Assembly: GCA_032158295.1 (NCBI GenBank)
Contig: CM063248.1
Location: 19,431,273 to 19,495,272, forward strand
Direction of reading: 5' to 3'
From: Pycnopodia helianthoides
Lineage: Eukaryota > Echinodermata > Asteroidea > Forcipulatida > Asteriidae
Length of the DNA stretch: 64,000 nt
Shown here: piece after piece, positions 1 through 12,600 of the stretch
Numbering within the stretch: position 1 is the first letter of the stretch
How the letters are laid out: every line of letters starts with the position of its first letter
The notes under the pieces: model-generated
Database searches by the model: none
What the model saw: only the letters and a program-made list of their open reading frames with translations
What the model was told of the DNA's origin: nothing
Position numbers and translations under genes: made by a program

Positions 1-508
1 TAGCCGACGGAATATTACTTCCCGGATTGTTTGGTTCCATTACACATTGTCCCTTCCAATTTGATAACCCACCGACCAATTAAAATCCCAAGCCGTATAA
101 TGCCGTCTACGAGACCCCGGTACAATTAAAGAATTCTTCATTTAGTCGTCATTAATTTGTAGTGGCTTGAGGTTTCGCCGTGGCCAGCGAGCCCAGCAGA
201 ACGTGTGATTGAATTCATCCTAAAAAAAGACTCACTCCAGAATTTTTACAAGCGAGACAGATTGCAATAATGTGATTAAGAAAAAAGCATTCGGCAATCA
301 CAGACGAAACGCATCTTTCTACATTGTATATATAAGTAAACAGCGCCCGGTCTCACCATGACTACGTACATAGAGACTGCCGAGTGCAGGCTGGTGCTCT
401 GGAGTTGGCGCTGACCTGTACTTTTTATGGTTTCTTTTTTTTTTCCACCAAGGAATTTTCAGTGATCCTTTTTTTTCTATTCATTTATTTCTAATTGCGA
501 TTCGACAG
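1..508. other. Intronic sequence, nothing recognised
   Basis: AT-rich sequence immediately upstream of the first visible KIDINS220 exon. I see no exon-like open stretch with splice sites and no recognisable repeat. The preceding ankyrin exons must lie outside the window. A pyrimidine-rich tract at about 430-480 leads towards the acceptor at 507-508. Confidence 0.5.
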
Positions 509-606
509 AATGAAGACACTGTTCTAATCCATGCGGTGAAAGGGGACACACCGAAATTGTTAAAGCTCTGCTGGACAAATACGCCGATGTCGATATTCAA
601 GGACAT
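509..606 (+). CDS. KIDINS220: KIDINS220 exon 1 of window: ankyrin repeat, one base short
   Basis: Encodes one ankyrin repeat: [10 protein letters not shown], then [20 protein letters not shown]. Acceptor AG is at 507-508 and donor GTAAGT at 607. The exon is 98 nt where the two following ankyrin exons are 99 nt (33 codons, phase 0). The lost base falls in the G run at 542-545, where five Gs would keep the frame and four are present. Read literally, the frame breaks after AVKG. The match to the vertebrate repeat (around residues 270-300) resumes at once in the shifted frame, so I treat this as an indel in an intact repeat, probably a sequence error. Confidence 0.9.
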
Positions 607-3600
607 GTAAGTAGATTTGTTTACCAAATTTTGTTTTGTTTTTTCCGTCTCTTTTCTTTCCATCAGCTCTTATTATTTGCTAGTGCATTCGGGTTGGCAT
701 GTTATTCTGGTCCATATTATGGCTCTGCTTACCGCAGAATTCTGCGCTTAGCGTCCTGTAAAACCAACTATGTGAGGTAAGGGCAGAATTCTGGGTAAGG
801 CAGAGCCGTGAAGGTGGGCCCTTGATGGGAAATCTAGGCCCAACTACATGGCTGTGCTTACCACGTAATTCTGGGCTTACTGCCCTTGAAAATGATGTGC
901 TTTACAGGGCGCCGTAAGCGTGGAATTCTGCTGTAAGCACAGCAGTGTATATTGGGCCCACATTTCTTATCAGGGCCCAATTTCATAGAGCTGCTTAGCA
1001 CAAAAATTTGCTTAGCATGAAATTTTTGCCTCGATAAAAACAGGATTACCAGCCAAATTTCCACGTGATTTTCAGGATAAGCAAACAACAGCTGAATACC
1101 ATTAACAAGCAATATGCAACACATGGAAATTTGGTTGGTAAGACTGTTTTTATCAAGAAAGAAATTTCATGCTAAGCATATTTCTGTGCTTAGCAGCTCT
1201 ATGAAATTGGGCACAGGGCCCAATTTTAAAGCTCTACTTACCACAAAATTATGGGCTTACCGCCCTTAAACATTAAAGGTATTGTACACTTTTGGTAACA
1301 GCTCAAAATCAGTGTCCACATTTTGTGTGATTAAACATATGCATGAACAAACAAACCTGTGAAGTTTGACGCTCAATTGGTCATCGAGGTCACGAGAAAA
1401 TAGTGAAAAGAGATCTTATGTGTTTTCTGTTTTTTCAAATTATCGCGCGCGATAATTACTATTGTTTTACTTGTTTCTCAGAAACGAAAGCATTTTAGGC
1501 AGAAATATTTTAAGGAACCCTTTCTACCATTACTTACTTTATGTGTGAATCTGTGAACATTGTGTTTTTCGATCTTACCAATAGTGTACAGGGCCTTTAA
1601 GTGCTTTATAGGGCGCTGTAAGCACGGAATTCTACGGTTAGCAGAGCCATGAAATTGGATCCTGTACACAAGTCCATTCACTCGTTCATCAGAATGTCGA
1701 GCGATAATCCCCGATTGAATATTTTATTTGATTACAAACATTAATCATGCCTAATTTCACAAAGTGATCAGATTGGCCGTGAGATGAGCAAACTGATGAA
1801 GTGATCTGCGTCGCCGAAAAAGGCCATGTCACACGAGGGCAATTTACAGGCAACCAGTTCCAGGCAATCTCCAATGAGAAAAAACAATCATTCACATTTC
1901 TCATTATTTTCTTGGGGATAGTGAGTTACAGCTTAGAAGAGTGTCTCTTCTGCTGGTGAAGTGTACTTTTTGCATACAGTGCAGTTGGTTGCCTCGGAGT
2001 TGCCTGTAAAAGTTGCCCTGTGTGGCATGGCCTTAAGGGAAAATGTGATGTCACAATGCAAATCACCATGAGGATAGTCCCCCCCCTAGCAAACTAAGCA
2101 TTGAAGGTCCTGAATTTTACAAAACAAAACAAAGTTGAAGGTATAAACTCACTAATGAATAACAAATTAAAAAAATTTGAGTCACAAAGAGACTCAGTTC
2201 ATCAAAGAGATTTTTCAAAGCCAAAGTTCGTAAAACTTGAAACCTGTACCAATAGATCTTAAGTACATGATGTCATTTGAGTAGGGCGCCCTCAGCTAGA
2301 GGTCAAAAGGTGATACCCCATTGGATGATCATGTGCACTGCGCGTACGTAGCTGGGCGTTTTCTATTGTTTCGTCATTAGTTTGACCTCTAAGATGGCGG
2401 TTTGATGACGTCAATGCGTTAAGGTCTTTTGTCGTAAGGAAGATGTCCATCTGTAAAACCGAGAGAATGTTATTTGACTGACATTCAATGTCTTAATTCA
2501 CATTGCCAATTTGAAATGAACATTTGCAAATGTGCACCAAATCCCTTACAACACACAATACTTATTCAGGTTTTCTTGAAAATGTGACCCCCTTATTTCA
2601 TGAAATCTTCACAGGTTTGTTCAAGTTTATAAAAAAAAAACAAGAGGAAGGGAACATAAGTTTCATTTCAAGCATATTTAATGAATTAAGTGGTCAAGTG
2701 GTTAGACTGCAGGACTTGCAATCACAAGGTTGTAGGTTCGAATCCGGCTGAGCTGCCCGCTGACTGCAGGACTTGCAATCACAAGGTTGTAGGTTCGAAT
2801 CCGGCTGAGCTGCCCGCTGATTTCACACTGAATACAATAAGTATTGTCTTCCAGTGACTGAATCACAATTGATTGATTTGTGCAGTTCATAATTATAGAT
2901 GTTAAACCGATAATTGTATGAGAGATATTGGCTGTTGCCAGCTTGGCGTTATATCCCCTTGTGGGAGCTTTGCTGAGTTCCCTTGTTGGGAAGATCATCT
3001 AAACAACAACAACAACAACCAAACAACAACCAAACAACAACATTACCACCATCCTCAAAGTTCTTTGGTCTTTAAGACCAATTTTAGCATTTGGTGATGT
3101 CAAATGCAAGTATTAGTTTGCATAAAGAAAGCATTTTAACATGAACTACATTGGAACTGGCTTCTTGTCACGGGGCATGCTCAGCGGTCTAGTGGTAAGA
3201 CATCTGGGCCCAATTTCATGGCTCTGCTTACTGCGGAAATGGCTCATAGATTCATGAGCTTTATTGGGCACCGTAAGCGCGGAATTCTGTGGTAAGCTGT
3301 GCCGTGACATAGGGCTATGCTCTAGAATGGCGGGGGGTCATGGGTTCGAATCCTGCCTGGGGACTTTTTCTCTCAGGACTCCAGGAAAGGACTGGCTATA
3401 GAGTGCTTATCACGCATCGATGTAGGGTTTAAAGAACCCAAAAATAACATGCTTTGTTCCCGATGAAATTATTACACCTGTTAAAAATGTAAATCATTGT
3501 TTATGAGTCCTGGCATTTATTAATGCTTAGTGATGTACGTGCAGTGTGGTGTGTCCACTTTGTGACTAGGCAATTTGAGTCCACTTTATGGCATGTACTA

Positions 3601-6600
3601 AAACATGTACTTGTGTAGGCCTAGAGCTTTTTTTTTATAACTAGACTGTGTAAGTATTTGAACATTAAAGTGCGCAGTTTTGGTGCACTCTATTTTTGTT
3701 AAAGCAATGTACCTGTGTGTTCAAGGTTCCCGTAAGTGTTTGAACACGATAGCGACTCGCACAGTCTATAAAATGTAGACTGGCAAAATGAGTGTGTACT
3801 CTTCGAAAATTGATCCACTCTAATCAATAAATTGATCACCACCCTTTTAGGTGTATTGATAAGGAGAGCTTATCCAAAAGAGGTATTGATTTGGAAACAG
3901 GTGGTTGTTTTTTTAAAGGACTATGTTCTTTTCTAGTAGTAGAGTGCAGTCTCCCTGATCTATGAGAGTTTCTCCATCCGGCGTATATACTCTCAAACAG
4001 AGGCGAGAAGGAAGACATTAGTCTGGTCCTGTTTTATGGGATGAGATTTAGACTTACAATTGTGGTTGTGTATATAGGGAATCTAACCAAGGTGCAGTAG
4101 TCTTGCGCATCCGAACATTTCTGGGACCACTTTGGTCCCATGAACATTGCTTTAAAGTGTGAAGGAAACAAACTCGCGCACTTTAACGGGTTCCAATGTT
4201 GGAATGCGCACAAGACTTACACAGTCTGCACAGGTCCACACCACTCACAAATATTGACATTCCTTATCAGGCAACCCCTCCCCCCCTCCTCCCCGAGCAT
4301 TGCCCATGCAAAGTCACTACCCTTGGCTTTACCATGCATCCCTGAAAACGGCATTACGTGTTTTTTTGTGTTTGTACTCGTACACCGATAAGTGTTAAGC
4401 ACTGTGGACTCAGTACTCTCTCCGAGTCCTGTGAATCCACAGGCGTATTGCTCTGGTGGGATTCGAACCCTCGACCTTTGCCATTCAAGTGCGGATGTCT
4501 GAGACCACTAGACCACTAGACCACCGAGCCCGCCCGGCAGCTAGGGGCAGTTCAAACCGATATGTTACAGCGATATTTAGCAGCGTACCGCAACGTTTTT
4601 AATAAATTTGCATCGTTGATAAAGAAAGTTAATTTTATTTTTACCCGCACACCAATGTGTGTTAAGCAGTGTGCAAAATCCCATCTGCACACCACCCCCC
4701 CCCCCCCCTAGCTACAGTATCTACTCATGTATGAAAATCCTTTTGGCGTCACCACAATTTCCATTCCTTTCTCTTGTCTGTTGCAACATTATTCAATCAC
4801 TACATACATGTATTGTTGTGTTATTGTGATAGCTATATGACAGTGATTATAGTGATTTAGGCATGCTGGAATTGCAGCCTGCACAATGTGAAGTGGAACA
4901 AGACTGTAATTTTAAACTGCCAATAAGATTAAATTCATGTGGGCTTACGGACAATTATCGGATCAGTTTCAGAAAATCTCCTTCGCGACTCAGTTCCATT
5001 TTTGATTGCCGTTTTGTTCTTTTTCTAATCCTACCAGTGAATTGCGCTCTGTCTGCTTTTAAAAAACACTCTGGTTGTATTTTGTGGGAAGGGAGGGGTA
5101 GTCGTGGTACAAAGTACAGGGTACCTTTTGATTGTTGGGAGGGTGGCGGGGGGGTGGATGCACTTTGGAGTTTTTCCCCGGGTTTGGGGGAAAGCACAGG
5201 TGGAAAATTGAATTCATTCCAGACAGCCCTTGGGGTGCGGAGTTTTGAGCCAATGGCTGTAAATAGTGGGTTCACCTGTAAATTGCAGGGGGTTTGGGGA
5301 GGGGGGGGGCTCATGGAGCCATGATAAAGAGATCTAGGTCCTATTTTATTCAGCTCCCAGGGCCCAATTTTAATAGAGCTGCTTAAGGACAAAAAGTAGC
5401 TTAGCACAACAAAAGTATGCTTACCAGAATAAGGTTACCAGCCAAACTACCATGTCACATGTACAACTCGTGCAACTGGCATCCTGCTTATTTCTCCTTA
5501 GCAGCTCTGCTTAAGAAGCTCTATGAAATTGGGCCCAAAATAGAAATTTGTTATGTGCGGCAAAATTGGGCTTAGCAGAAAGAGGTTACCTGGACAGTTT
5601 GCATTGAATTCACGTTGCTCGTCGTGACCGGTTCCCTGCAAATTAGTGAGGACTTTGTGGATGGATTGTTCACAAGGTCATTCGTGTGTTGTTTTTTATG
5701 TATTGATTAGTTTTGTGTTTTATTTATTTTATTGTATTAATTTGTTTTGTCGGGGAGAATTGTTTATGGCATGTAGTATTAATGGACATTTCTCATGAAA
5801 TATGCTAATTACATTCACGCATGTGTACAGACACTAATGGTTGGCAAACGCCGCAGGTTTTGTAAATCATATTTTTTTTCAGCCTGCTCCACCAGATTAC
5901 GCATGTATGCGAGAAAATTTAACCGATGAGAATACACCTTTAGGCTAAATTAGAATAAATAATGTAAACGCCACTAACAAAATTTAAAAAAAATTTTTTA
6001 CAATAGGCACACTGTGATTGTATCGACTCTGTGCACACAGTTGTACATTACAGTTCTGTCACTTACATTAGGAATGAACTGCAAAAGTGCAAAGTGCAAT
6101 GCAAAAAAAAATGTAATGAAAGTAGTTTAGTGCAATGGCTTTGGGCAAAGCTAGTATGTCCACAGCTTCTCAAAGTACATTGACCATAACTATTAGAATT
6201 CTACTAATATTATTCTTATTACTATTGTTATCTGGTTTAATATGCATGTGGAAAATTGTAATGGGAATAACCATGGAATGAGCGACTGGGGGCAATAGGT
6301 GGCAGCAGACGTATCCAGTAAATTTCAATTGGTAACCATGGTAACCTTGTTCCCGGTGGCGTAAGATCTTGCCGCGCCGTTATCCCCAGGATGCCTTACC
6401 GATCATAACCTGGAAGTGTGACTTTTGAAACATCCAAATATATTGGATATTTTAATTAGTCCTGTGGTTGATCCATTCGGTGTTCCAGACGTACAATCAA
6501 CTGGTATCCTGCTTATTTTTGCCAAGCAGAAAATTGTAAAGCACTATTTGCTGCTCGATGTCAATTGAATTTGTTTCATTTTATTCATGCGTTTCTGGGG

Positions 6601-9600
6601 TCTGGCCGCTCGAACGCTCGGGCGTTGCATGTTGGACACACAGCGCAGCGATTCGGCAAACGACAACCGTAGCAAAAACTGAAAGCTGCAGAGAATGAGC
6701 GACATATGCCACCCATAATTGCTGTCTCGGATCCAGCCACCTGCATCTTAGCAGATAACCCGTACGCCCCAGTAAGCCCACAAATCAAATTGGATTGCTC
6801 GGCAAGGTAGAGAAGATTCACTGGGGCTATCAATTGTGCAAATATGCAAAGGCAATAATTTGATAGTAGGGGGAATGCCATCGCATTATTTTCATACTCC
6901 CTATTTTTTTGCTGTTCACATGGAGAGCTGTTTCGGCTTCGTTTATTACCCTCAGGTTCATTGAATGTGGTTTTTGTTGGGGGGGGGGGAGTTTTAATCA
7001 ATAATATTTATTTGAGTGTATGATCATTATTATTACTTGATATTTGAAATGAAAAAGTTGATTCCCTTTGCTGCCGCTTCCCAGGTTGTATCGTAAGCTT
7101 GGGTGTGATCTCTGGCTATACAGCAGTTGCAGGTTGCATGGCTTCTGACTGGCACCCCGAACAGTGATACTGACAAAACAGGGAAAGTGGCAACATAGGG
7201 CTACAATCCCGGCCATATCTCGTTGGGCCCCCCTGCCCCCTTTCAATGTTGAATCACAATGTTGCACGGTCTTCTGCGTTCCAGTCAACATTGAGCGGGG
7301 GGACGGGGGACGGGGGAGAGAATGTTTATTGTGAGACAGGGAATGGTTATTGTATGGTTATTGTAACGTTATAGGAACGGGTGGCCCAAGCATTTTGGCC
7401 GGGATTGTAGATGGCTCAGTTGGTTGAGCGCCGGCATGTTAATACGGAGGTCGCAGGTTCAAATCTCTTTCTAGTCAATTTTTCTTTGTTCAATCCAAAA
7501 TTATACATAATTTTTAATACATGTTAATTTTGCATCAGGGACAGTTATTTGTGGGTTTTCAGACCAAAGGTTGATTGTATGGTGTTTTTTTATTGAAAAC
7601 TAGAAGAAAGGAATACATGTACTCTTTCGGAAAAAAAACATCGTCTTAATATGCCTCAGAGTGAAAAAAATATGTGGGTCGATAAAAAGTGAATTTGTGG
7701 TGGCCTTGACTTTCTCTAGTCATTCGCTGTAGTTATAATCGTTGAGGATGATTTTGGGAGTTTCTGCTCTATTTAGTTGCAGTGGATTAAGGAGGTTGTC
7801 AGGCGCTCTCTAGGGTTGCTGTGGAAGATGACATATGGAGGGGACATTAAGATATGCTCGTCGGTTTAACTATATATTATATGCTTAAAGTCACGGCATA
7901 TGAACTTATGGTTGGACTATTAAAGGTTAAAATAGAATTAGCTGTTGCAAACTGCTTACCAACCAAAAGGACCTGTAGTATAAATGCAAAAAGTTAGTTA
8001 GTGGCCAAACGTTTCGACCCTAGCAGAGTCTTTCTCGAAAGCTAAAAAGGTTGTACACTTTGTTGAGGGACCTTGTTTCACGGAGTCATGAGCTCCATCT
8101 TCAACTGAAAACTGATAAGTGGGTGCTTTGGAGTTTGTACTAGGTCATTGATTTGTACAGAATGCCCTCTGTTGGTGAATTGTGAATGAACCGAATAGCT
8201 GCACAGTGTGCACCGATTAGTCGGTGAACCACCGCACCGTGCACAGTTAACCACTCGAGCAGCAAATTAAGCTGAGGACATCTTGCACCCAAGACTCGGC
8301 TCCGGTCCGAGCGGGATCGGAACTGGGGACCGCTGAGGTGAAAGGCAGGTCAAGAGACCACTAGAAGCCAACCTGATTCCTAGAGAGATCATTTTACCCT
8401 AGGTGTTGTAAATTAGAAACTGAAGGTGAGGGTAGTAAGGGAGTTTGAACACTAGTGATAACCCTTGATTCTTGTTCAGTGCACATCTAGTAGCTAGATC
8501 AAGGCGCTTTACGGCATTCTATCCTGTTCATCGGGCATACTTTAAGACCATTCCTCTAACTTTCTCAACTCCCTGGGGAGCATACAACCCCGAGCTGCTT
8601 GAAATTAGCGCTAAGGGATTAATCCAACACCACACTGTCTCGGCCCTCTCAGGTTGCCATTTATACGCCTGGGTCAAGAGAAGCGATTATGGTTAAGTGC
8701 CTTGCTCAAGGACACAAGTGTCACGACCAGGAATCGAACCCGTACTTCTGATGATTCAGCCATCAGAACATGAGTCCAATGCAGTAGGCCGCTCGGCCAC
8801 AACACAACCAATACACAGATAAAGGTTTTTTTTTAATTGCGGCAACACCATGTAGGTTAATCTCTCTTTTTAGTAAATGCGGTTCCGAAGAAACCGTTGG
8901 ACTCAACAGGGACTTTAATACACAGATGTTTAGTGACATGGCAAAGTGCAATCTAAGGTCACTCTTACATGCTGTGTAACCGTCCGAACCCCCCCCCCTT
9001 CTATGTTTTGTTTTTTATTTACCCTCAAAACGCAAACATCTGAAGTATTTGTTATTATCCTATATCTCACACCAGGACAAGAAGACGGCGTTGTTCTGGG
9101 CTGCGGACAAGGGTCTCGTAGACATCGCTGAAGCCCTCTTGGAGTGCAATGCAAACACGGAGTTATCAAATAAGGTACAGAATTCTAACCTCGACGAGAC
9201 GAGTGCTGCTTATTTAAGCACTTGAGTGTGTGTATGCAATACATTAGGCGTTCTCTCGCCGACCGTCTCGCTCAAACGTTTTTGTCGGATCGTCTTGCCA
9301 AATGAGTAGAAAGCTTTTTGTCTTTCTCTTCAAAATTTTTTAATAAATTTTTGTGAGGGGGTCGATCAATCTGTATTAATGTGTGTTGACTGTTGCCGTG
9401 GCAATGTTGAGCAAATTGACTTATCGGAAAATGAACACTGTCCCGAAAAGTATATATATCGGAGAGTGGAAACTAATTAGTGTGAAATTGGACAACCACC
9501 GGAAACATGCTACTTGTTTGTAAACGAATTAGAACAATATTAGATTAATTTTTTGATGGAACGTTCTGTTTGATACGGAGCCTGTTGAAGTCATGATGGT

Positions 9601-12600
9601 TACCCTTTGGCAGTCGAGTCATGCCAGGAACACCAGGGGCGTGTTTGGACGACCCCGACCTGAGACAAGTTCCTAATGTCAAATTCACCGAGCAAACCAA
9701 TTTATGAGAGCTATGTGAAAATTGGTCAGAAACCAGAAATAGATCATGGCGCAGGTACAGCTCTTGAAAATTATTGTTCTTGAAATATATACGGCCTGTT
9801 TGTTTTATCTTCATGTAATGGAATTTAGTCTTAGATATAATTTTATTACAATTATTGGACGAGTATGCTTCAGCATTAGTCATTCATTTATCAATTCTGC
9901 AGACACTTTGACGCTTTGAAACCGAGCCTAACTGAGCTTTAAAATGCGGTTATGGTTGGTCAGAGCAGCTATGTCAAAGCGGCACAGCCAAATTCTTAAA
10001 AACGCTTGACTGAAGCTCAAACGTAATTCTGGTCTGGGTTGCCGAACCGTGCTCCAGGGCAAAGCCCTACCTTCTTCATGAATCTTTGTGTGCTCTGTAA
10101 GATGCCTTAAAAATACACAAATTATGGCTTATTGCACCATCCCGAAGTGTCTTGATAGACGTTGATGGTTGGGCGACCATCTTGTTTTCTTTCATTTTAA
10201 ATCAATGTAATCAAAGCGAGGCCGGAAGTGCAAAATAGTCTGGCACCATTTTTGGCATGTTGAGAAAGAGTAATTCATTATTGCACAGACAGGGAACTTG
10301 TCCAAGATGGAGGTGCTGAAATGAAGGTCTTTTTTGGCAATCAGGCTGTGTCATTTTATTCTACTTTTAAAATAGCTTTCTAATCATATTCATTTCATAG
10401 CAAACGCTTTTTATAGCCCAAAGTCTTGAAATCCAAGGCAACTTGTCTCTTTAACTGGCACCTCTGATCGGTTCTGGTTTAAAAGGCCTTTGCTTGAAGG
10501 TCACTTTTATTCGGTGGGGAACTTGGAAGCGTTTGTTGGGATGGGGACTTGAGCAAAGTGGCATCCACATTGATATCTGTATTTTTTTTACACTTTATAG
10601 GAAGGAGAAACGCCGCTACTCAGAGCCGCACGAAACAGAAACCGTGAGATTGTGCGTTTACTGCTGGATAAGAACGCCAAAGTATCTGCAACAGACAAGG
10701 TAAGATTGAAAAGGCCGTGCAGAGTTTACGGCTTCAAGTGGCTGGCTACGGCTAGATAGCAAATGCCTTATTCTTCTGCATTACAGATGCTGCCGGTACC
10801 CACAGCCGTAGCCAGAGTCACGCCTTAATCCCCTCACATTGAGTTATTGGGAAGGGTTGCCCACATTTAAGTTAAAAGCATTCAAAAGCTAATGAAATGA
10901 AGAATTTGAAAATATCAAAAACAAAATTGAGAAATTGCAACTTTGTCCATGTTTTCTCCTTGATGGGTCGTACTTTTATGTGAGGACTTTTTTTGTGAAA
11001 ACCAGACATAGCTTGGTGATGGGGTTATGACTTGCTGGTAGATGACTGATGAGTTTTAAAATCTCTTCACAATGCTGTTTGTTTTTGATCAACTTGACAA
11101 AGTTTTTAAGTTTTGCAATTGTGTTAAAGGTGCTAAGTCAGATTTTCAGCCGATTTGACCCCCAATTTAGATTTAAATTATAAATAGCTATTTTTATAGT
11201 GTTACTTTTTTTGAAAGATGGTAAATTTGCATCGGGGATAACAAATATTTTTTGGTTTTACCCATACACCGATGTGTGTGAAGCACTGTATACTCAGTAC
11301 TTTCCTGAGTCCTGTGAAAAAGAAAAAAAGAAAAGAAGAAGAAGTAATATTATTGTCGGAATCTCAACATTAAATCAGCCATATACAAACAATTCTGCGG
11401 TTGCATGTATATTCTGTGCATTGACTGTACATAGCATATGCAAATGTTTTTCGTATATTTTTTGCTTTGAAATAGCATCATCAAAATTTGCTCAAAATAA
11501 ATTTCTGTGTGTGAAAAATCTGGCCATGCAACGTTGATGTAATACGAAATGATGACAAGTAGAAGATTTCACAGTTGTGTATTGCTATTTTTAAAGAATC
11601 ACTTTCTTTCTCTCCCTAGCGTGGTGACACAGCCCTTCACATAGCCATCCGCTTCCGCGATAAGAAAGTCTCAGAGCTGCTCCTTCGGAATCCCAAAGAT
11701 GGCCGCCTGCTGTATAAACCCAACAAAGAAGGGGAGACGCCGTACAACATAGACTGCAACCACCAGAAGGGCATTCTCACTCAGATCTTTGGAGCAAGTA
11801 CGTCTGAAAACAGAGTAGAGATCGGGTTGATTATTAGAAGTGACATGCTAATTGAGGACTTTCAGCCGTGGCTGTGTCAGGGCCGAGCGGTCAAGCGCAC
11901 TGGACTCGAGCTCTGATGTTTCTGTTCAGCAGAGTGTGGGTTCGAGTCTCGGTCTTGACACTTGTGTCCTGAAGCAAGACACTAAAACCATTATTGCTTC
12001 GTCCTTCGGATGGGGCGTAAAGCCGTGGGTCCCGTGTGTTGTGTAATGCACGCAAAAGAACCCAGTTACACTTATCGCTAAGAGAAGGGGTTTGCCCCGG
12101 TGTTTTCTGGAAGTGGATGCTGAATGCGCCACAGCACCTTTTATACCCGTACAAAGTTTACATAAATGGGTCTCATAATTAAAAAACTTTAAAAAACCAG
12201 TCTGGAAATAACTAATGATAAGCATTTAGAGACGCCCGTAGTGCCTGTAGATAAAGCGCTATATAAAAACTAGTTATTGTTATTATAATAATTGATTGGC
12301 TTTGTGTAAAAGTGGTAAATAAAGTGAGGTAAATCATCTTTTAATATAATAAATGGTTGTTGGATTTGCTTAAAGCCTTCAGGGCACATATATTTGAAGT
12401 GCCTTGTATTTCTGGTCATTATGAATGTAATAATGCCCTTTCATATCCAGTCAATAGTTCATACTAATTGACCTCATCAAAGGAGTGTCAAACGTAGCAG
12501 GTGAAATATGTAAGGACCCATTAAAGTCTTTCAAGTTGGTCTTTCAGATTGCTGTCAGTCAATATTTATACACGTATGCCCTCCAGACTAGTTCACTTGT

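Larger units (their letters stand above)
607..9075 (+). other. KIDINS220 intron, 8.5 kb, repeat-rich
   Basis: The protein reads directly from the repeat ending IQGH into the one beginning DKKTALFW, as in vertebrates, so no exon is missing here. The intron holds foldback elements (705-1662, 5360-5536), SINEs (2690-3045, 3170-3470, 4385-4545, 8290-8806), a tRNA-like head (7406-7477) and homopolymer tracts. The open frames at 4863-5407 and 6581-7291 match nothing I know. A motif reading CGTTTCGACCCTAGCAGAG at about 8010, common next to retroelement ends, stands alone. Confidence 0.7.

Noticed and set aside
2690..2830. tRNA gene at the A/B-box sequence
   Set aside because: The sequence continues into a SINE body with an AAC tail and recurs elsewhere; stems do not form a good cloverleaf. 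The same holds for 4385, 8480, 11870, 13378, 37382, 58440 and 62445.
4863..5407. Overlapping 150-codon frames on both strands
   Set aside because: The region is G-rich low-complexity intron sequence; neither translation has a recognisable domain and both include parts of a foldback MITE.
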